The translations under genes were made by a program, and so were the position numbers. Shown here one piece after another: positions 22,943 through 35,269 of a stretch of 64,000 nucleotides of DNA; positions within the stretch are counted from its first letter, which is position 1; the number at the start of each line of letters is the position of its first letter. The stretch is from contig NZ_JBMGQR010000005.1 of NCBI RefSeq assembly GCF_049059935.1, forward strand, positions 47,882 through 111,881. The letters are read 5' to 3'. The notes under the pieces were generated by a model. It saw only the letters and a list, made by a program, of their open reading frames with translations. It had not been told where the DNA came from and ran no database searches. The DNA comes from JAURVT01 sp049059935. GTDB lineage: Bacteria > Actinomycetota > Actinomycetes > Propionibacteriales > Nocardioidaceae.

Positions 22943-24967
22943 TCAGAAGGGGAGGGAGACCGGGTCGAGGCGGATGCGGAGGGTGGGCTCCTTGCGGAGG
23001 CTGCGGGCGGCCTGCAGCTCGCGCAGGGCGTCGACGAGGGCGCCACCACGGTGGCGGGGCACCCGGACGACGAGACGCGCGCCGGCGTCCTCGCCGCGCT
23101 GCTCGGGAAGGGCGACGGGGCCGAGCAGCTCGCAGGGCTGCGGCCACTCGCGCTCCAGCAAGGGCTCGAGCTGGTCGGCGGGGGCCTCGATGCTGGCGAG
23201 GCGGACGGCGGGCGGGAAGTGCGCCAGCCGGCGGTCGGCCAGCTCGCGGCGGGCGAAGCCGACCGGGTCGGCCCGCACCACCGCCTGCAGGGCGGGGTTG
23301 GCGGGGTCGCCGACGAGCACGACGCGTCCGCCGTCGCCCGCCGGTCGGACGAGGGCCGCGGCGTTGAGCCACCGGCGGACGGACTCCTCGGCGGTGCGCA
23401 GGTCGGCCCGGGCCAGGAGCAGCCAGGTGTCCATCAGCAGCGCCGCGGCGTACCCGCCCTCGGCGTGCGGCTCGGCCCCCGGCGTGGCGACCACCAGACG
23501 CGGCGTGCCGTCGACGCGTGCCTCGCGCGTCTCGCCGGACGCGCCCACCACCGGGACGGACGGGAACGCGCGTCCGAGCTCCTCGGCGGTGCGCCCGCGA
23601 CCGACGACCGGTGCCCGCAGCTGCCCACCGCCGCACTCGGCGCAGCGCCAGTGCTCGGCGACGGTGCCGCACCAGCGGCAGACCGGGTCGGCGTCGTGGC
23701 CGGGCTGCGCGAGCGGGCCGTGGCACCGCTGGCACCGCGCGGGCTCGTGGCAGCGCTGGCAGGCGAGCGCCGTGCGGTACCCGGCACGCGGCACCTGGAC
23801 GAGCACCGGCCCCTGCCGGAGCCCCGCCCGCACCACCTGCAGCGCGTCGACGGGCAGCCGGGCGGCCTGCGCCGCGGCGTCGCGGGCCATCGCGCGGTCG
23901 TCGGAGCCGCCCACCTGGCCGCGGGCCCACGCGGTGCGGCGCGCCGCGGGGTCGAGCTCGATCGAGCCGGCCCACCCCGTGTCGACGAGGTGCTGGGCCT
24001 CGCAGGTGCGCGCGTGCGCGGCGAGCAGCGCCGCGCACCCGGCGTCGGCGGCGCGCGTGAGCAGCACCTCACGGGCGTGCGGGTAGGGCGCCCGCGGCTC
24101 GGCGTGGAGGTCGTCGCCGTCGTCCCAGATCGCCACCAGGCCGAGGTCGTGGACGGGCGCGAACGCGGCGGCGCGCGTGCCGACGACGGCCCGCACCTGG
24201 CCGCGGGACAGCTTCAGGAAGGCCGCGTAGCGAGCCGACGGGCCGAGGTCGGCGGTGAGGACCACGTGGTGCCCGGGGCCCAGCACGTCGGTGAACGCGG
24301 CGTCGAGGCGCGCGACGTCGTGGGTGTCGGGAACGACCACCACCGCTCCCCTGCCCTGGCGCAGGACGGCCAGCACCGACGCCGCCAGCGTGCGCGGGAC
24401 GTCGGCCGTGGGCGGCGCGCTCCACACCGCCCGGACGGGCTCGCCCGCCGCGAGCGACGCGGCCCACCGCCGGCCCTCGGGCTCGGCGAACGACACCGGC
24501 ACCTCGGGCAGCGGCCCGGCCGCGGACGGCTTGGGCTCGCGCGCCTCGACGCGGGCGTGCCGGGGCGGGACGGCGAGCCGGACGACGTCGCTGAACGTGC
24601 CGGCGTAGCGGTCGGCCACCTGCCGCACCAGACGCGCCACGTCGGGACGCAGCACCACCTCGGGCGAGACGGCGCGGGCGAGCGAGCCCAGACGGCCCTC
24701 GTGGGCCGAGGCGTCGACGCGCTCGAGCACCAGCCCCGCGACCTGGCGTCCGGCGAAGCGGACGGTGACCCGGCACCCCGGCTGCGCCGCCTCGTCCATC
24801 GCCTCGGGGACGAGGTAGTCGAACGGGCGGTCGAGGTGCGCGAGCGGCACGTCGACGGCGACGCGGGCGACGGGCAGGTGCGCGGCGGTGCCCGTCACCG
24901 CGGCCTTGGTGGGCCGCACCCGGGTGCGCAGCAGCGCGAGCTGCTCGGGGACGTCGCTCGTGCTCAT
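22943..24967 (-). CDS. priA: PriA-like primosomal protein N', helicase motifs lost
   Basis: A 674-residue PriA family protein (replication restart in other bacteria). The N-terminal 3'-end-binding domain (about 30-140) and all four Cys pairs of the zinc region are kept (CQRC, CQRC, CRWC, CAEC). The ATPase is degenerate: the Walker A region reads APPTADVPRT instead of GxxGSGKT, and the DEEH box is IWDDGDD. This matches actinobacterial PriA, which is thought not to be a helicase. ATG 24967 is preferred over GTG 24976. Confidence 0.9.
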   Translation of the reverse strand: MSTSDVPEQLALLRTRVRPTKAAVTGTAAHLPVARVAVDVPLAHLDRPFDYLVPEAMDEAAQPGCRVTVRFAGRQVAGLVLERVDASAHEGRLGSLARAVSPEVVLRPDVARLVRQVADRYAGTFSDVVRLAVPPRHARVEAREPKPSAAGPLPEVPVSFAEPEGRRWAASLAAGEPVRAVWSAPPTADVPRTLAASVLAVLRQGRGAVVVVPDTHDVARLDAAFTDVLGPGHHVVLTADLGPSARYAAFLKLSRGQVRAVVGTRAAAFAPVHDLGLVAIWDDGDDLHAEPRAPYPHAREVLLTRAADAGCAALLAAHARTCEAQHLVDTGWAGSIELDPAARRTAWARGQVGGSDDRAMARDAAAQAARLPVDALQVVRAGLRQGPVLVQVPRAGYRTALACQRCHEPARCQRCHGPLAQPGHDADPVCRWCGTVAEHWRCAECGGGQLRAPVVGRGRTAEELGRAFPSVPVVGASGETREARVDGTPRLVVATPGAEPHAEGGYAAALLMDTWLLLARADLRTAEESVRRWLNAAALVRPAGDGGRVVLVGDPANPALQAVVRADPVGFARRELADRRLAHFPPAVRLASIEAPADQLEPLLEREWPQPCELLGPVALPEQRGEDAGARLVVRVPRHRGGALVDALRELQAARSLRKEPTLRIRLDPVSLPF

Positions 24968-24982
24968 GACCGACACCTACCA

Positions 24983-25007
24983 GCCGGCACCGACGTGCGG
25001 TGCCGGC
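24983..25007. terminator. Hairpin after metK
   Basis: Perfect 10-bp arms GCCGGCACCG / CGGTGCCGGC around a five-base loop, 16 bases after the metK stop and before priA. No U-tract; probable terminator. Confidence 0.5.
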
Positions 25008-25022
25008 CGGGTGGAGCAGGCG

Positions 25023-26219
25023 TCAGAGACCCGCAGCGGCGCGCAGCGCGTCGGCGCGGTCGGTGCGCTCCCAGGTGAAGTCGGGGAGCTCGCGGCCGAA
25101 GTGGCCGTACGCGGCGGTCTGCGCGTAGATCGGGCGCAGCAGGTCGAGGTCGCGGATGATCGCGGCGGGACGCAGGTCGAAGACCTCGTCGACGGCGCGC
25201 TCGATGTCCTCGACCGGGACCGTGTTGGTGCCGAACGTGTCGACGTACAGGCCGACGGGCTGCGCCTTGCCGATGGCGTAGGCCACCTGGACCTCGGCCT
25301 TGGTGGCCAGGCCGGACGCGACGACGTTCTTGGCGACCCAGCGCATCGCGTAGGCGGCCGAGCGGTCGACCTTGCTCGGGTCCTTGCCGGAGAACGCGCC
25401 GCCGCCGTGACGGGCGTAGCCGCCGTAGGTGTCGACGATGATCTTGCGGCCGGTGAGGCCGGCGTCGCCCATGGGGCCGCCGATCTCGAAGCGGCCGGTG
25501 GGGTTGACCAGCAGGCGGTAGTCGCTGTGGTCGACGTCGAAGCCCTGGAGCACCTCGTCCACGACGTGCTTCTTGATGTCGGGGGTGAGCATGTTGTCGA
25601 GGTCGATGTCGGTGGCGTGCTGGCTCGACACGACGATGGTGTCGATGCGCGTGGGCCGGCCGTCGTCGCCGTACTCGACGGTGACCTGGGTCTTGCCGTC
25701 CGGACGCAGGTAGGCCAGCGTGCCGTCCTTGCGCACCTGCGACAGGCGCTGGGCCAGGCGCTGCGCGATGACGATGGGCAGCGGCATCAGCTCGGGGGTC
25801 TCGTCGACCGCGAAGCCGAACATCAGGCCCTGGTCACCGGCGCCCTGGGAGTCGAGCGCGTCGGTGGCGCCCTCGGTGCGGCTCTCGTGCGCGGTGTCGA
25901 CGCCCTGCGCGATGTCGGGCGACTGGGCGCCGATCGCGACGCTGACGCCGCACGACGCGCCGTCGAAGCCCTTGGTGGAGGAGTCGTAGCCGATCGCCAG
26001 GATCCGCTCGCGCACGATGTCGGAGATGTTGGCGTAGCCCTGGGTCGTGACCTCGCCGCCGACGACGACGAGACCGGTCGTCAGCAGGGTCTCGACCGCG
26101 ACGCGGCTGGTCGGGTCCTGGCGCAGCAGCTCGTCGAGGATGCTGTCGCTGATCTGGTCGGCGATCTTGTCGGGGTGTCCCTCGGTGACGGACTCGGAGG
26201 TGAAGAGACGACGGCCCAC
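25023..26219 (-). CDS. metK: S-adenosylmethionine synthetase
   Basis: Makes SAM from methionine and ATP. The protein is 398 residues with ESVTEGHPDKIADQISD at the N-terminus, GAGDQGLMFG (adenosine loop) near residue 126, and the phosphate-binding GGGAFSGKDPSKVDRSAAY near 265. The GTG start at 26219 follows AGGAG. Its 94-base upstream gap shows no SAM riboswitch. Confidence 0.98.
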   Translation of the reverse strand: MGRRLFTSESVTEGHPDKIADQISDSILDELLRQDPTSRVAVETLLTTGLVVVGGEVTTQGYANISDIVRERILAIGYDSSTKGFDGASCGVSVAIGAQSPDIAQGVDTAHESRTEGATDALDSQGAGDQGLMFGFAVDETPELMPLPIVIAQRLAQRLSQVRKDGTLAYLRPDGKTQVTVEYGDDGRPTRIDTIVVSSQHATDIDLDNMLTPDIKKHVVDEVLQGFDVDHSDYRLLVNPTGRFEIGGPMGDAGLTGRKIIVDTYGGYARHGGGAFSGKDPSKVDRSAAYAMRWVAKNVVASGLATKAEVQVAYAIGKAQPVGLYVDTFGTNTVPVEDIERAVDEVFDLRPAAIIRDLDLLRPIYAQTAAYGHFGRELPDFTWERTDRADALRAAAGL

Positions 26220-26294
26220 GGGTGGCTCCTGTGACGGTTGAGGCAGCTGGTGATCGGGACGCGGACGCGCCGAGGACGGCGACGGCCGCAGGCC

Positions 26295-26300
26295 AGCCTA
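26295..26300 (-). promoter_or_regulatory. metK: Possible metK -10 box (TAGGCT)
   Basis: TAGGCT on the minus strand gives a leader of about 70 bases to the GTG at 26219. No clear -35. Confidence 0.35.
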
Positions 26301-26313
26301 GCGTGAGGCGCCG

Positions 26314-27555
26314 TCAGTCCCCGACGCGTCCCAGCCGTCGGGCCACCTGGTCCCACACGGCGTGGGCGACCGACAGCTTGGACCCGTGCGGCACCGGCGT
26401 GGCCGAGCCGTCGGGGGCGAGGATGGTCGCCTCGTTGTCGGGGCGGTCGAACGCGCGGCCCTCGCCGACGTCGTTGAGCACGAGCAGGTCGCAGCCCTTG
26501 CGCTCGAGCTTGCGTCGCGCGTGCTCGAGCACGCTGCCCCTGGCGTCGCCGGTCTCGGCGGCGAAGCCCACCAGGACCGGACCCGCGTCGGGCTCGGAGG
26601 CGCGACGGTCGACGCGGGCCTGCACCAGGGCGGCGAGCACGTCGGGGTTCTCCACGAGCTCGACGACCGGGGGCGCGCCACCCGGCTCCTTCTTGATCTT
26701 GGTCGGCACCTGCGACGCCGGGCGGAAGTCGGCCGGCGCGGCGGCCATCACGACGGCGTCGGCCTCGGGTGCCAGGCGCAGCATCGCCTCGTGCAGGTCG
26801 CGGGTGCTCTCGACGCGGGTGACGTCGACGCCGGCGGGCAGCGGCACGGACACGTGCGCTGCCACCAGGTGAACCGACGCGCCGCGGGCGACGGCCGCCT
26901 CGGCCAGCGCGACGCCCTGGCGTCCGGACGACCGGTTGCCCAGGTAGCGGACGGGGTCGAGGTGCTCGCGGGTGCCGCCGCAGCTGACCAGCACCCGCAC
27001 GCCGACCAGGTCGGGCGCGACCGTGCCGCGGGCGAGCAGGTCGGACGCCAGCGCGAACACCCGCTCGGGGGCGGGCAGACGACCCTTGCCGGAGTCGGCG
27101 CCGGTGAGGCGGCCGACGTCGGGCTCGACGACCGTGACGCCGCGCTCGCGCAGCAGCGCCACGTTGGCGCGGGTGGCGGCGTGCTCCCACATCTCGGTGT
27201 GCATCGCCGGGACGAGCACCACCGGGCACCGCGCGGTGAGCAGGGTGCTGGTCAGCAGGTCGTCGGCCAGCCCGTGGGCGGCACGCGCCAGCAGGTCGGC
27301 GGTGGCGGGCGCCACCACGACCAGGTCGGCGCTCTGCCCGATCCGGACGTGGGGCACCTCGTGGACGTCGCTGAACACGCCGGTCGCGACCTTCTGGCCC
27401 GACAGCGCCTCCCAGGTGGCGGCGCCGACGAACTCCAGGGACGCCGCCGTGGGCACGACGCGGACGTCGTGCCCCGACTCGGTGAACAGGCGGAGCAGCT
27501 CGGCGGACTTGTAGGCCGCGATGCCGCCACCGACGCCCAGGACGACGGTGCTCAC
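26314..27555 (-). CDS. coaBC: Bifunctional phosphopantothenoylcysteine decarboxylase/synthetase CoaBC
   Basis: Two coenzyme A steps in one protein. It is 413 residues: CoaC flavodoxin-like domain (1-185: GVGGGIAAYKSAELLR, the FMN/substrate segment PAMHTEMW) and CoaB domain (186-413: VSCGGTREHLDPVRYLGNRSSG for CTP, PTKIKKE with the conserved Lys). GTG start at 27555, 27 bases after the rpoZ stop; fourth gene of mihF-gmk-rpoZ-coaBC. Confidence 0.96.
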   Translation of the reverse strand: MSTVVLGVGGGIAAYKSAELLRLFTESGHDVRVVPTAASLEFVGAATWEALSGQKVATGVFSDVHEVPHVRIGQSADLVVVAPATADLLARAAHGLADDLLTSTLLTARCPVVLVPAMHTEMWEHAATRANVALLRERGVTVVEPDVGRLTGADSGKGRLPAPERVFALASDLLARGTVAPDLVGVRVLVSCGGTREHLDPVRYLGNRSSGRQGVALAEAAVARGASVHLVAAHVSVPLPAGVDVTRVESTRDLHEAMLRLAPEADAVVMAAAPADFRPASQVPTKIKKEPGGAPPVVELVENPDVLAALVQARVDRRASEPDAGPVLVGFAAETGDARGSVLEHARRKLERKGCDLLVLNDVGEGRAFDRPDNEATILAPDGSATPVPHGSKLSVAHAVWDQVARRLGRVGD

Positions 27556-27582
27556 GAGACAGTCAGCTCCTGCTGCGGCGAC

Positions 27583-27870
27583 TCAGGTGGCCGACGGGGT
27601 GGCGTCCTCGGGGTCGACGTCCTCACAGGTGAGGAGGTCGGAGTCGATCTCGCGCAGTGCGATCGACAGCGGCTTCTCCTGGACGTGCGTGTCGAGGAGC
27701 GGGCCCACGTACTCGAGCAGGCCCTCTCCGAGCTGGGAGTAGTACGCGTTGATCTGACGAGCGCGCTTGGCGCTGTAGAGGACCAGCTTGTACTTGGAGT
27801 CGGTCTTGGACAGAAGGTCGTCGATCGGCGGGTTGGTGATGCCCTCGGGGGCGGGGCGGGTACCGGACAC
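27583..27870 (-). CDS. rpoZ: RNA polymerase omega subunit
   Basis: A 95-residue omega chain that helps assemble and stabilise RNA polymerase. Core signature: NPPIDDLLSKTDSKYKLVLY then SAKRARQINAYYSQLGEG, and PLSIALREI at the C-terminal side. GTG 27870 follows GAGG with eight bases between. The acidic C-terminal tail (CEDVDPEDATPSAT) is unremarkable. Confidence 0.96.
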   Translation of the reverse strand: MSGTRPAPEGITNPPIDDLLSKTDSKYKLVLYSAKRARQINAYYSQLGEGLLEYVGPLLDTHVQEKPLSIALREIDSDLLTCEDVDPEDATPSAT

Positions 27871-27905
27871 GCGTGTGACCTCGCAAAGTCTGTTGAGAAA
27901 AGGGG

Positions 27906-28466
27906 CTAGCCGAACAAGTCTAGCAACTGCGCGGCCGCGACCGGGACCTGCGTGTTCACGACCGTCACGTCGAACTCCGCCTCGGCCGCCAGCTCGAGCC
28001 TCGCGGTCGCCAGGCGACGCTCGCGCTCCTCGTCGTCCTCGGTGCCCCGACCGACCAGTCGGCGGGTCAGCTCGTCCCAGCTGGGCGGTGCCAGGAAGCA
28101 GAACAGCGCCTCCGGCATGGCCTCGCGCACCTGGCGGGCGCCCTGGAGGTCGATCTCGAGCAGGGCCGGTCGGCCGGCCGCGAGCACGGCGTCGACGGGG
28201 CCGCGCGGCGTGCCGTACCGGTGCCGCCCGTGGACGACGGCCCACTCGAGCAGGTCGTCCTCGGCCACCATCTGGTCGAAGGCCGCCTCGCTGACGAAGT
28301 GGTAGTGGACGCCGTCCTGCTCGCCGGGGCGCGGCGGACGGGTGGTCGCCGAGACCGAGATCCAGACCTCGGGGTGGTGCTCGCGGACCCAGGCCGCGAC
28401 GGTGCCCTTGCCCACCGCGGTGGGGCCGGCGAGGACCACCAGGCGGGAGCGCTGTGCGTCAGCCAC
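27906..28466 (-). CDS. gmk: Guanylate kinase
   Basis: Converts GMP to GDP with ATP. The protein is 186 residues. The P-loop is GPTAVGKGTV, a variant of the usual GPSGVGK. TTRPPRPGEQDGVHYHFV binds GMP and the lid region is GRGTEDDEERERRL. The GTG at 28466 overlaps the mihF stop by eight bases, so translation is probably coupled; an in-frame upstream extension is overlap only. Confidence 0.96.
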   Translation of the reverse strand: MADAQRSRLVVLAGPTAVGKGTVAAWVREHHPEVWISVSATTRPPRPGEQDGVHYHFVSEAAFDQMVAEDDLLEWAVVHGRHRYGTPRGPVDAVLAAGRPALLEIDLQGARQVREAMPEALFCFLAPPSWDELTRRLVGRGTEDDEERERRLATARLELAAEAEFDVTVVNTQVPVAAAQLLDLFG

Positions 28467-28779
28467 GGGGAGCGAACTCACGCTCCAGCTTCTCGACCTG
28501 CTTGGCGCCCAGACCACCGACCCGGCGGCTGCGCGCGATCTCGAGACGCTCCATGACCTGCTCGGCGCGGACCTTGCCCAGCCCGGGCAGGGCCTGCAGG
28601 AGGTCGATCACGCGCATCTTCGCGACGACGTCGTTGGTCTTGCCCTCGCGGAGCACGTCGGACAACGAGCCTCCGGCGTGCTTGAGCCGGTTCTTGATCT
28701 CGGCCCGCTCGCGGCGTGCCGCAGCTGCCTTCTCGAGCGCTGCCTGGCGTTGCTCGGGCGTCAGCGGCGGAAGAGCCAA
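28459..28779 (-). CDS. mihF: Actinobacterial integration host factor MihF
   Basis: A 106-residue nucleoid-associated, DNA-bending protein specific to Actinobacteria, unrelated to the alpha/beta IHF of enterics. Signature: LPPLTPEQRQAALEKAAAAR, then a helix-hairpin-helix DNA-binding core VIDLLQALPGLGKVRAEQVM and a basic helix RRVGGLGAKQVEKL. TTG 28779 is the usual start position; GAGG lies about ten bases upstream. Confidence 0.95.
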   Translation of the reverse strand: MALPPLTPEQRQAALEKAAAARRERAEIKNRLKHAGGSLSDVLREGKTNDVVAKMRVIDLLQALPGLGKVRAEQVMERLEIARSRRVGGLGAKQVEKLEREFAPRG

Positions 28780-28833
28780 CGGTCGTTCACCTCGTGGGGT
28801 CGTGCGGGCGCGCCGAGCGCCGCGTGGGATACG

Positions 28834-28863
28834 AACCTAGCCGCGTGCGGCGCACCGCTGCAA
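28834..28863 (-). promoter_or_regulatory. mihF: Promoter of mihF-gmk-rpoZ-coaBC
   Basis: TTGCAG (28863-28858), an 18-base spacer, then TAGGTT (28839-28834). This is the best -35/-10 pair I found in the window. It gives a leader of about 50 bases before the mihF TTG. Confidence 0.6.
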
Positions 28864-28889
28864 GGCGGCGTCGACCGTCACAGCCCAGG

Positions 28890-29333
28890 TCAGGAGGGGC
28901 GGATGACGATGTCGCACTCGTCCTGTACCTGGTCGTTGATCCGGGTCGTCACCGTGCTGCTGTTGGCCTGGCGCAGCTGTTCCAGCGAGGTCGTGAGCTT
29001 GGCGCGGTCGTCGTCGGTGAGGTCCTGCAGGTTCTGCTGGGCGAGCAGGTCCTGGTAGGTGATGCCGACGGTCTTGAGCGTCTCGGCGAACGACGTGAGC
29101 GCGGACGCGATGCCACGCCAGTCGGCGTCCACGGGCTCGGGCGCCACGTCGGCGATCCGCTGGGCGGCACCGGCGGCCGTCGCGAGGTCGGCGTCGGTCG
29201 CGGCGTTGCCGATGGCCCGCAGCTGGCCCTCGGTGTCGCGGATGGTGGCGCAGTAGGGGCTGTCGCCGCCGCACGCGGTGAGCACGGCTGCGGCCGCGGT
29301 CGTCGCGACCACCGCCCCGAGGGAACGACGCAC
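28890..29333 (-). CDS. Small exported lipoprotein, function unknown
   Basis: A 147-residue protein with a lipoprotein signal (MRRSLGAVVATTAAAAVLTAC, lipobox LTAC). The mature part is largely helical (DTEGQLRAIGNAATDADLATAAGAAQ; TLKTVGITYQDLLAQQ) with cysteines near each end (SPYCATI and DECDIVI) that could be joined. No recognised family. GTG 29333 follows AGGAG. It lies 67 bases downstream of pyrF and may be read through from the pyr operon. Confidence 0.75.
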   Translation of the reverse strand: MRRSLGAVVATTAAAAVLTACGGDSPYCATIRDTEGQLRAIGNAATDADLATAAGAAQRIADVAPEPVDADWRGIASALTSFAETLKTVGITYQDLLAQQNLQDLTDDDRAKLTTSLEQLRQANSSTVTTRINDQVQDECDIVIRPS

Positions 29334-29400
29334 GGGTGCTCCTGTCCTGGCGCCGCGGGACCGCGGACGCGGGCGACATCCTCGCACGGGCCGCACGCCG

Positions 29401-30213
29401 TCAGTCCAGGGCACGCGCGGCCGCGTCGCGGAGGGCGACCGGGTCCGGCCCGGCCTCGAGCACCGCCCGCGACGTCGTGGGCACCACGAGCGCGTCGACG
29501 CCGTCGAAGATGCGCTCGAGGTCGGCGGCGGTGCCGCCCTGGGCGCCGAGCCCGGGCACCAGGATCGGCCCGTTCACCGACAGGTCCTCCCCCGTGCTGC
29601 CCACCGTCGCGCCCACGACCAGGCCGACCGAGCCGAGCGGGTCGGCGCCGGCGTTGGCGGCGCGCACGTGGTCGACGACGACGCCCGCCACCGTGCGGCC
29701 GTCCTCGACGCGCGCGTGCTGCACCTCGGGGCCCTCGGGGTTGGAGGTGAGGGCCAGGACGAGGACGCCTCCCCCGTGGCGCTCGGCGGTCGCCAGGAAC
29801 GGCTGCACCGAGCCGAAGCCCAGGAACGGGGAGACCGTGACGGCGTCGGCGCACAGCGGCGACGCGGGGTCGAGGTAGGCGTCGGCGTAGGCCTGGGCCG
29901 TCGAGCCGATGTCACCGCGCTTGACGTCGAGCAGCACCAGCGCGCCCGCGTCGCGCGCGGCCGCGATCGTGCGCTCCAGGACGGCCACGCCGGCCGACCC
30001 GTGACGCTCGAAGAAGGCCGACTGCGGCTTGAGCACGCCCACGGTGCCGGCCAGCGCGTCGACCGCGCCGAGGGCGAACGACTCGAGCCCGCGGACGTCG
30101 TCCGCCAGGCCCCACCGCTCGAGCAGGGACGGGTGCGGGTCGATGCCCACGCACAGCGGGCCGAGACGGGCCGCGACCTCGTGCAGCCGGGCGCCGAACG
30201 AGACCGCGCTCAT
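29401..30213 (-). CDS. pyrF: Orotidine 5'-phosphate decarboxylase (type 2) PyrF
   Basis: Last step to UMP. The 270-residue enzyme is of the longer actinobacterial subfamily: CVGIDPHPSLL at the N-terminus and the catalytic segment LLDVKRGDIGSTAQAY with Lys98, then VSPFLGFGSVQPF. The ATG at 30213 has GGGAGG seven bases upstream and overlaps the glucosidase stop as ATGA, so the last pyr gene is coupled to an unrelated gene. Confidence 0.97.
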   Translation of the reverse strand: MSAVSFGARLHEVAARLGPLCVGIDPHPSLLERWGLADDVRGLESFALGAVDALAGTVGVLKPQSAFFERHGSAGVAVLERTIAAARDAGALVLLDVKRGDIGSTAQAYADAYLDPASPLCADAVTVSPFLGFGSVQPFLATAERHGGGVLVLALTSNPEGPEVQHARVEDGRTVAGVVVDHVRAANAGADPLGSVGLVVGATVGSTGEDLSVNGPILVPGLGAQGGTAADLERIFDGVDALVVPTTSRAVLEAGPDPVALRDAAARALD

Positions 30214-31934
30214 CGCGCCACCTCCCGTCGCCAGACCTGTGACTCCCACGGGGCGAGGGTCCGCCCGACCACCGGGTCGGCGCCGTCCGGACGCACGCCG
30301 ATGACCAGCTCGGCGTCGTGCCACAGGCCGGCGCCGGGCGGCGCGGGCACCTCGTCGCCCGAGAGGTTGACGACGACCAGCAGCAGGGAGTCGCCCAGCG
30401 TGCGGGTGAACGCGTAGACCCGGTCGTCCGCGCCGACGAGCGCGAAGTCGCCCAGGGCGACCACCGGGTCGTCGTGGCGGAGCGCGACCAGCCGGCGGTA
30501 GTGGTGGAACACCGAGTCGGGGTCGTCGTGCTCGGCGGCGGCGTTGACCACCGCGGCGTCGGGGTTGACCGGCGCCCACGGCTCGCCGGCGGTGAAGCCC
30601 GCGTGCAGCGAGCCGTCCCACTGCACGGGGGTGCGGGCGTTGTCGCGGGCCATCGGACGGATGGACGCGAGCACGTCGGCCTCGTCGCGTCCGGCCGCGA
30701 CCTGCTCGCGCAGGTGGTTGATCGACTCGATGTCGCGCAGCTCGGACGCCTCGGCCAGCGGCGCGTTGGCCATGCCCAGCTCCTCGCCCTGGTAGACGTA
30801 CGGGGTGCCGCGGTGCAGGTGCAGCAGGGTGGCGAGCGACTTGGCCGAGACGACGCGGTGCTCGCCGTCGTCGCCGAACCGCGACACGGCGCGGGGCTGG
30901 TCGTGGTTGTCCCAGTACAGGCTGTTCCAGCCGCGGTCGGCCAGCGCGAGCTGCCAGCGCGACAGCGAGTCGCGCAGCGCGGTGGGGGGCAGCGGCACCG
31001 GGTCCCACTTGCCGCCGGGCCCGTGGTCGAGACCGACGTGCTCGAACTGGAACACCATGTCGACCTCGCGCCGCTCGGGGTCGGTGAACAGCACGGCGTC
31101 CTCGGGGGTGACGCCGGGCATCTCGCCGACGGTGAGGAACGCGCCGTCGCGGCCGTCGAAGACCTCCCGGCGCATCTCCGCGAGGAGCTCGTGGATGCGG
31201 GGTCCGCTGGCCACGGCGTCGAACGCGTCGCCGAGGGTGGCTCCGTCGGGCACGGGCGCGTCCGTGAGCGGCAGGGTCTTGGAGATGAAGTTGATGACGT
31301 CCATCCGGAAGCCGTCGACGCCGCGGTCGAGCCACCACCGCATCATCGAGTACACGGCCTCGCGGACCTCGGGGTTCTCCCAGTTCAGGTCTGGCTGCTT
31401 GCGGCTGAACAGGTGCAGGTAGTACTGGCCGGTGGCCTCGTCCCACGTCCAGGCCGGCCCCGAGAACGCCGAGCCCCAGTTGGTCGGCTCCGCGCCGGGC
31501 TCTCCCCCGACGTGGCCGGGCCGTGGGTCGCGCCACCAGTACCAGTCGCGCCTGGGTGAGGCGACGGACGAGCGCGACTCGGCGAACCAGGCGTGCTCGT
31601 CGGAGGTGTGGTTGACCACCAGGTCCATCACCAGCCGCATGCCGCGCGCGTGCACCTCGGCGAGCAGGTGGTCGAGGTCGTCCAGCGTGCCGAAGACGGG
31701 GTCGACGTCCTGGTAGTCGCTGATGTCGTACCCGGCGTCGTCCTGGGGCGAGCGGTAGATCGGCGACAGCCAGATCACGTCGACGCCGAGCAGCGCCAGG
31801 TGGTCGAGCCGGTCGACGACCCCGCGGAGGTCGCCGACGCCGTCGCCGTCGGAGTCGCTGAACGAGCGCGGCCAGATCTGGTAGACCACGGCACGGGTCC
31901 ACCACGGCGCCTCGGGTGCTGCTGCCTCGCTCAT
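30210..31934 (-). CDS. GH13 alpha-glucosidase / oligo-1,6-glucosidase
   Basis: A 574-residue cytosolic GH13 glycosidase (no signal peptide). N-terminal WWTRAVVYQIWPRSFSDSDG is typical of oligo-1,6-/alpha-glucosidases. The three catalytic acids are visible: Asp212 in GFRMDVINF, Glu271 in TVGEMPG, Asp345 in WDNHDQPR; the beta2 motif is DLVVNHTSDEH. Likely substrates are maltose, isomaltose or sucrose-type alpha-glucosides. ATG 31934 has GAGGAG upstream and lies 20 bases after carB; its stop overlaps pyrF. Its place inside the pyr operon is unexpected. Confidence 0.93.
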   Translation of the reverse strand: MSEAAAPEAPWWTRAVVYQIWPRSFSDSDGDGVGDLRGVVDRLDHLALLGVDVIWLSPIYRSPQDDAGYDISDYQDVDPVFGTLDDLDHLLAEVHARGMRLVMDLVVNHTSDEHAWFAESRSSVASPRRDWYWWRDPRPGHVGGEPGAEPTNWGSAFSGPAWTWDEATGQYYLHLFSRKQPDLNWENPEVREAVYSMMRWWLDRGVDGFRMDVINFISKTLPLTDAPVPDGATLGDAFDAVASGPRIHELLAEMRREVFDGRDGAFLTVGEMPGVTPEDAVLFTDPERREVDMVFQFEHVGLDHGPGGKWDPVPLPPTALRDSLSRWQLALADRGWNSLYWDNHDQPRAVSRFGDDGEHRVVSAKSLATLLHLHRGTPYVYQGEELGMANAPLAEASELRDIESINHLREQVAAGRDEADVLASIRPMARDNARTPVQWDGSLHAGFTAGEPWAPVNPDAAVVNAAAEHDDPDSVFHHYRRLVALRHDDPVVALGDFALVGADDRVYAFTRTLGDSLLLVVVNLSGDEVPAPPGAGLWHDAELVIGVRPDGADPVVGRTLAPWESQVWRREVAR

Positions 31935-31954
31935 GCGCGGCTCCTCTCGTCGGT

Positions 31955-35268
<3,314 letters not shown>

Positions 35269-35269
<1 letters not shown>

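Noticed and set aside
26220..26313. SAM riboswitch before metK
   Set aside because: No conserved riboswitch core in the 94-base gap; only a possible -10 and a ribosome site.
30210..31934. Horizontally acquired gene in the pyr operon
   Set aside because: Composition and codon use look like the neighbours and no mobile scar is visible; only the context is odd, so it is listed as a finding without a transfer claim.
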